Source: Burkholderiales bacterium (GTDB taxonomy: Bacteria; Pseudomonadota; Gammaproteobacteria; Burkholderiales; Casimicrobiaceae). Taken from it: DNA of 6,442 bases. The notes below the pieces were generated by a model. It was not told where the DNA came from, searched no databases, and saw only the letters and a program-made list of their open reading frames with translations. The number at the start of each line of letters is the position of its first letter. Positions within the stretch are counted from its first letter, which is position 1. This document shows positions 6,324 to 6,442 of this stretch, piece after piece. The stretch lies in the NCBI GenBank assembly GCA_031277445.1, contig JAITMH010000114.1:1-6442 (forward strand), written 5' to 3'. Made by a program: the position numbers and the translations under genes.

Positions 6324-6442
6324 ACGTTCTGCGTCGCAACGCAGCAAAGCCCAATCCCGCCAACAGCAAGCCGAGCGCGGCAAGAACGCCGATGCCCGTG
6401 GCCGGAATCGCTGTTGCGGCGGAAGGCGGCGGCTGTGGTGGG
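6322..6442 (-). CDS. C-terminal end of a probable surface or exported protein with sorting-signal-like tail (partial)
   Basis: Leftward from the window edge, 39 codons lead to a TAG stop at 6324-6322; the 5' part lies outside the window. The tail has three parts: a Pro-rich stretch (PPQPPPSAA), the motif IPATG, and a hydrophobic helix of about 20 residues (IGVLAALGLLLAGLGFAAL) ending in RRRT. This three-part design (short motif, transmembrane helix, basic end) is that of C-terminal protein-sorting signals. It resembles the proteobacterial exosortase types, notably IPTL-CTERM, and also superficially LPXTG signals. The main protein domain is not visible, so function is unknown. An alternative is a plain membrane-anchored protein with a C-terminal helix. 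The opposite strand offers no better reading. Confidence 0.6.
   Translation of the reverse strand, partial: PPQPPPSAATAIPATGIGVLAALGLLLAGLGFAALRRRT

Overview
The window looks like a stretch of a proteobacterial chromosome of moderately high GC. The MiaB and PhoH sequences read most like beta- or gammaproteobacterial proteins, and the gaps hold proteobacterial-style dispersed repeats (dRS3-like palindromes and REP-like units). Genus cannot be set from the sequence alone.

Layout. Positions 4577 to 1 hold a tight leftward gene row: miaB (tRNA ms2i6A methylthiotransferase), then a large lipoprotein zinc metalloprotease whose first ATG overlaps the miaB stop as ATGA, then after 37 bases the start of a PhoH/YbeZ-type ATPase that runs off the left edge. 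miaB next to phoH is the familiar proteobacterial order (usually followed by ybeY). The oddity is the 2.8-kb secreted protease gene placed between them. Rightward, 5253-5912 encodes a LysE/RhtB-family exporter with a consensus -10 box just upstream. At the right edge a leftward gene ends at 6322. Only its C-terminal tail is seen: a Pro-rich stretch, an IPATG motif, one hydrophobic helix and an Arg-rich end, which looks like a surface-protein sorting signal.

The two intergenic gaps (4578-5252 and 5913-6321) carry no credible gene. Both are packed with short dispersed repeats: TTAACC-anchored CACGAAA/CGCAAAG units, a GC-rich CCTCACGCGAAGGCGCGAAG-type unit, REP-like GGATTGCTTCGC...GCAATGACG units, a pair of dRS3-like palindromes in inverted orientation around an AT-rich core, a 53-base direct repeat, an inverted ATTCTGCG pair, and two tandem hairpins. 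Several blocks recur in the same order and orientation in both gaps, so each gap looks like a nested, roughly palindromic mosaic. This mosaic and the protease inside the miaB-phoH row are the points most worth following. I see no defence island, CRISPR array, transposase, integrase or RNA gene.
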